5,015 nucleotides of DNA, taken from contig CALJMB010000261.1 in NCBI GenBank assembly GCA_937982515.1, positions 1 to 5,015 on the forward strand. Reading direction: 5' to 3'. Every line of letters starts with the position of its first letter. Position 1 is the first letter of the stretch. Of this stretch, positions 4,003-5,015 are shown one piece after another. This DNA is from an uncultured Balneolaceae bacterium. GTDB lineage: Bacteria > Bacteroidota > Rhodothermia > Balneolales > Balneolaceae. A program made the position numbers and the translations under genes. The notes under the pieces were generated by a model that was not told where the DNA came from, made no database searches, and was given only the letters and a program-made list of their open reading frames with translations.

Positions 4003-4896
4003 ATGAACATAAAAAATGTAACGGTTGCGGGAACGGGAGTTTTAGGAAGCCAGATCGCTTTTCAAACGGCATTTAAAGGATTTGAGGTGTCGGCTTATGA
4101 TATTAATGATGAAGCATTAGAAAAGGCGAAAGAAAGATTCAAGGTCTTAAAAGAACGCTATCAAGAAGATAATTACGGCACAAAAGAGGAAGTTGATGCG
4201 GCCTATAATCGCATTTCTCTTTATACCGATTTGGCAAAAGCTGTAGAGAATGCTGATTTGGTCATTGAGGCGGTTCCGGAAGTGCTCGAGATAAAGCAAC
4301 AATTCTATAAGGAATTGTCAGAAGTTGCGAAAGATGAAACCATTTTCGCTTCCAACTCATCTACTATGATACCAAGTCAGCTTGTAGATTATACCGATCG
4401 TCCGGAAAAATATTTGCATCTCCATTTTGCCAATGAAATTTGGAAACTTAATATTGCTGAAATCATGAGGCATGAGCAAACCTCTCCGGAAGTATTTGAA
4501 GAAGTAATTGAGTTTGCAAAAGCCATTGCAATGGTTCCGATTCCACTTCACAAAGAGCAGCCGGGTTATGTTTTAAACACGCTTTTGGTTCCTTTCTTAA
4601 AAGCCGCGATGCAATTAGCTGTTGACGGTGTTGCGGAACCCAAGGTGGTCGATAAGACCTGGATGATTTCAACGGGCGCTCCGCTTGGGCCATTCGCATT
4701 TTTGGATATCATCGGACCTAACACCCCCTATAACTTGTACAAAACATGGGGAGAGGAAGGAGATGAAGTTTCTGCAAAGGTTGCCGGATGGATAAAATCG
4801 GAATACCTGGATAAAGGCAGAATGGGGACCGCAAACGGCAAAGGGGTATATACGTATCCGGATCCGGCCTATAAAGATCCCGATTTTCTGAAATAA
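4003..4896 (+). CDS. 3-hydroxyacyl-CoA dehydrogenase (NAD-binding)
   Basis: The 297-residue cytoplasmic enzyme is predicted to oxidise 3-hydroxyacyl-CoA to 3-ketoacyl-CoA with NAD+, or the reverse, in fatty acid or butyrate-type metabolism. The N-terminal Rossmann domain has VAGTGVLGS (GxGxxG at 10-15) and Asp33 at the end of the second strand, which favours NAD+. Catalytic positions of the family are present with the expected spacing: Ser120 in SNSST, His141 in HLHF, Glu153 in AEIM and Asn192 in VLNTLL. The C-terminal helical dimerisation domain covers about 187-290 (TGAPLGPFAFLDIIG, GKGVY). The usual HFFNP after the catalytic His is HFANEIW, a variant subgroup whose substrate may differ. 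Length is normal for single-domain members. An A-rich AAAAGAG precedes the start. It stands alone outside the integron. Confidence 0.93.
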   Translation: MNIKNVTVAGTGVLGSQIAFQTAFKGFEVSAYDINDEALEKAKERFKVLKERYQEDNYGTKEEVDAAYNRISLYTDLAKAVENADLVIEAVPEVLEIKQQFYKELSEVAKDETIFASNSSTMIPSQLVDYTDRPEKYLHLHFANEIWKLNIAEIMRHEQTSPEVFEEVIEFAKAIAMVPIPLHKEQPGYVLNTLLVPFLKAAMQLAVDGVAEPKVVDKTWMISTGAPLGPFAFLDIIGPNTPYNLYKTWGEEGDEVSAKVAGWIKSEYLDKGRMGTANGKGVYTYPDPAYKDPDFLK

Positions 4897-4911
4897 TATA
4901 TCCATGGAAAG

Positions 4912-4951
4912 GGAAAATCTATCCGGCAGCCTGGGGTAGATTTTCCGTTTT
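4912..4951 (+). terminator. Terminator hairpin after the dehydrogenase gene
   Basis: GGAAAATCTA (4912-4921) and TAGATTTTCC (4937-4946) are perfect complements separated by 15 bases, followed by GTTTT. The stem starts 15 bases past the stop codon. The T-run is short, so termination may be moderate, and the A-rich left arm could let it work from the other strand too. Confidence 0.72.
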
Positions 4952-5015
4952 GAAGCTGCTCCTCGCAAATTTTCCTTTAACGGGTGTGTTGAGACTACAC
5001 GGGGGGCAATTCCAC
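4952..5015. other. Right edge, unassigned
   Basis: No gene is visible. GGGTGTGTTGA at 4982-4992 is identical to the 11 bases at 152-162 leading into repeat A, after which the sequences diverge. This may be the start of another diverged repeat cut by the window edge. Confidence 0.3.

Overview
The window holds a small, decaying integron inserted between ordinary chromosomal sequence. The host is probably Bacteroidota-like or a relative such as Balneolota: non-cassette intergenic DNA carries dispersed repeats, ribosome binding sites are weak and A-rich, and a housekeeping 3-hydroxyacyl-CoA dehydrogenase sits at the right. This taxonomic guess is weak.

Layout, left to right. Positions 1-336 have no convincing gene, but hold an 11-bp tandem repeat, an 89-bp dispersed repeat (copy A) and a perfect 15-bp hairpin. 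Positions 337-490, minus strand, carry a mutated and frameshifted C-terminal fragment of an integron-type tyrosine recombinase (IntI). It points away from the cassettes, as intI does in integrons. Positions about 491-695 are the attI side, with a candidate cassette promoter and the first recombination point (GTTAGCG at 689).

Three gene cassettes follow, each closed by an attC-like site. Cassette 1 (690-1783) encodes a predicted PD-(D/E)XK nuclease. Cassette 2 (1784-2605) encodes an AbrB/MazE-type antitoxin and a Fic/Doc toxin. Cassette 3 (2606-3653) encodes a UPF0175 antitoxin, a truncated PIN toxin joined to the last codons of a HigB toxin, and a frameshifted HigA antitoxin. The strongest evidence is that the first bases of each cassette are complementary to the R'' box at its own end: GTTAGCGGTC with GACCGCTAAC, GTTAGCCGTA with TACGGCTGAC, and GTTATGGTGC with GCTCCATAAC. 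This is expected if each segment once existed as an excised circle.

Positions 3660-4002 are non-coding and carry the second copy (B) of the dispersed repeat plus a long imperfect hairpin. A 297-codon 3-hydroxyacyl-CoA dehydrogenase gene (4003-4896) and a terminator hairpin complete the window.

How the genes fit together: the array combines a possible defence nuclease with two generations of toxin-antitoxin modules. The second generation is inactivated: a deletion removed the core of two adjacent toxins and left the flanking antitoxins. With the integrase reduced to a fragment, the array looks frozen unless an integrase acts from elsewhere in the genome.
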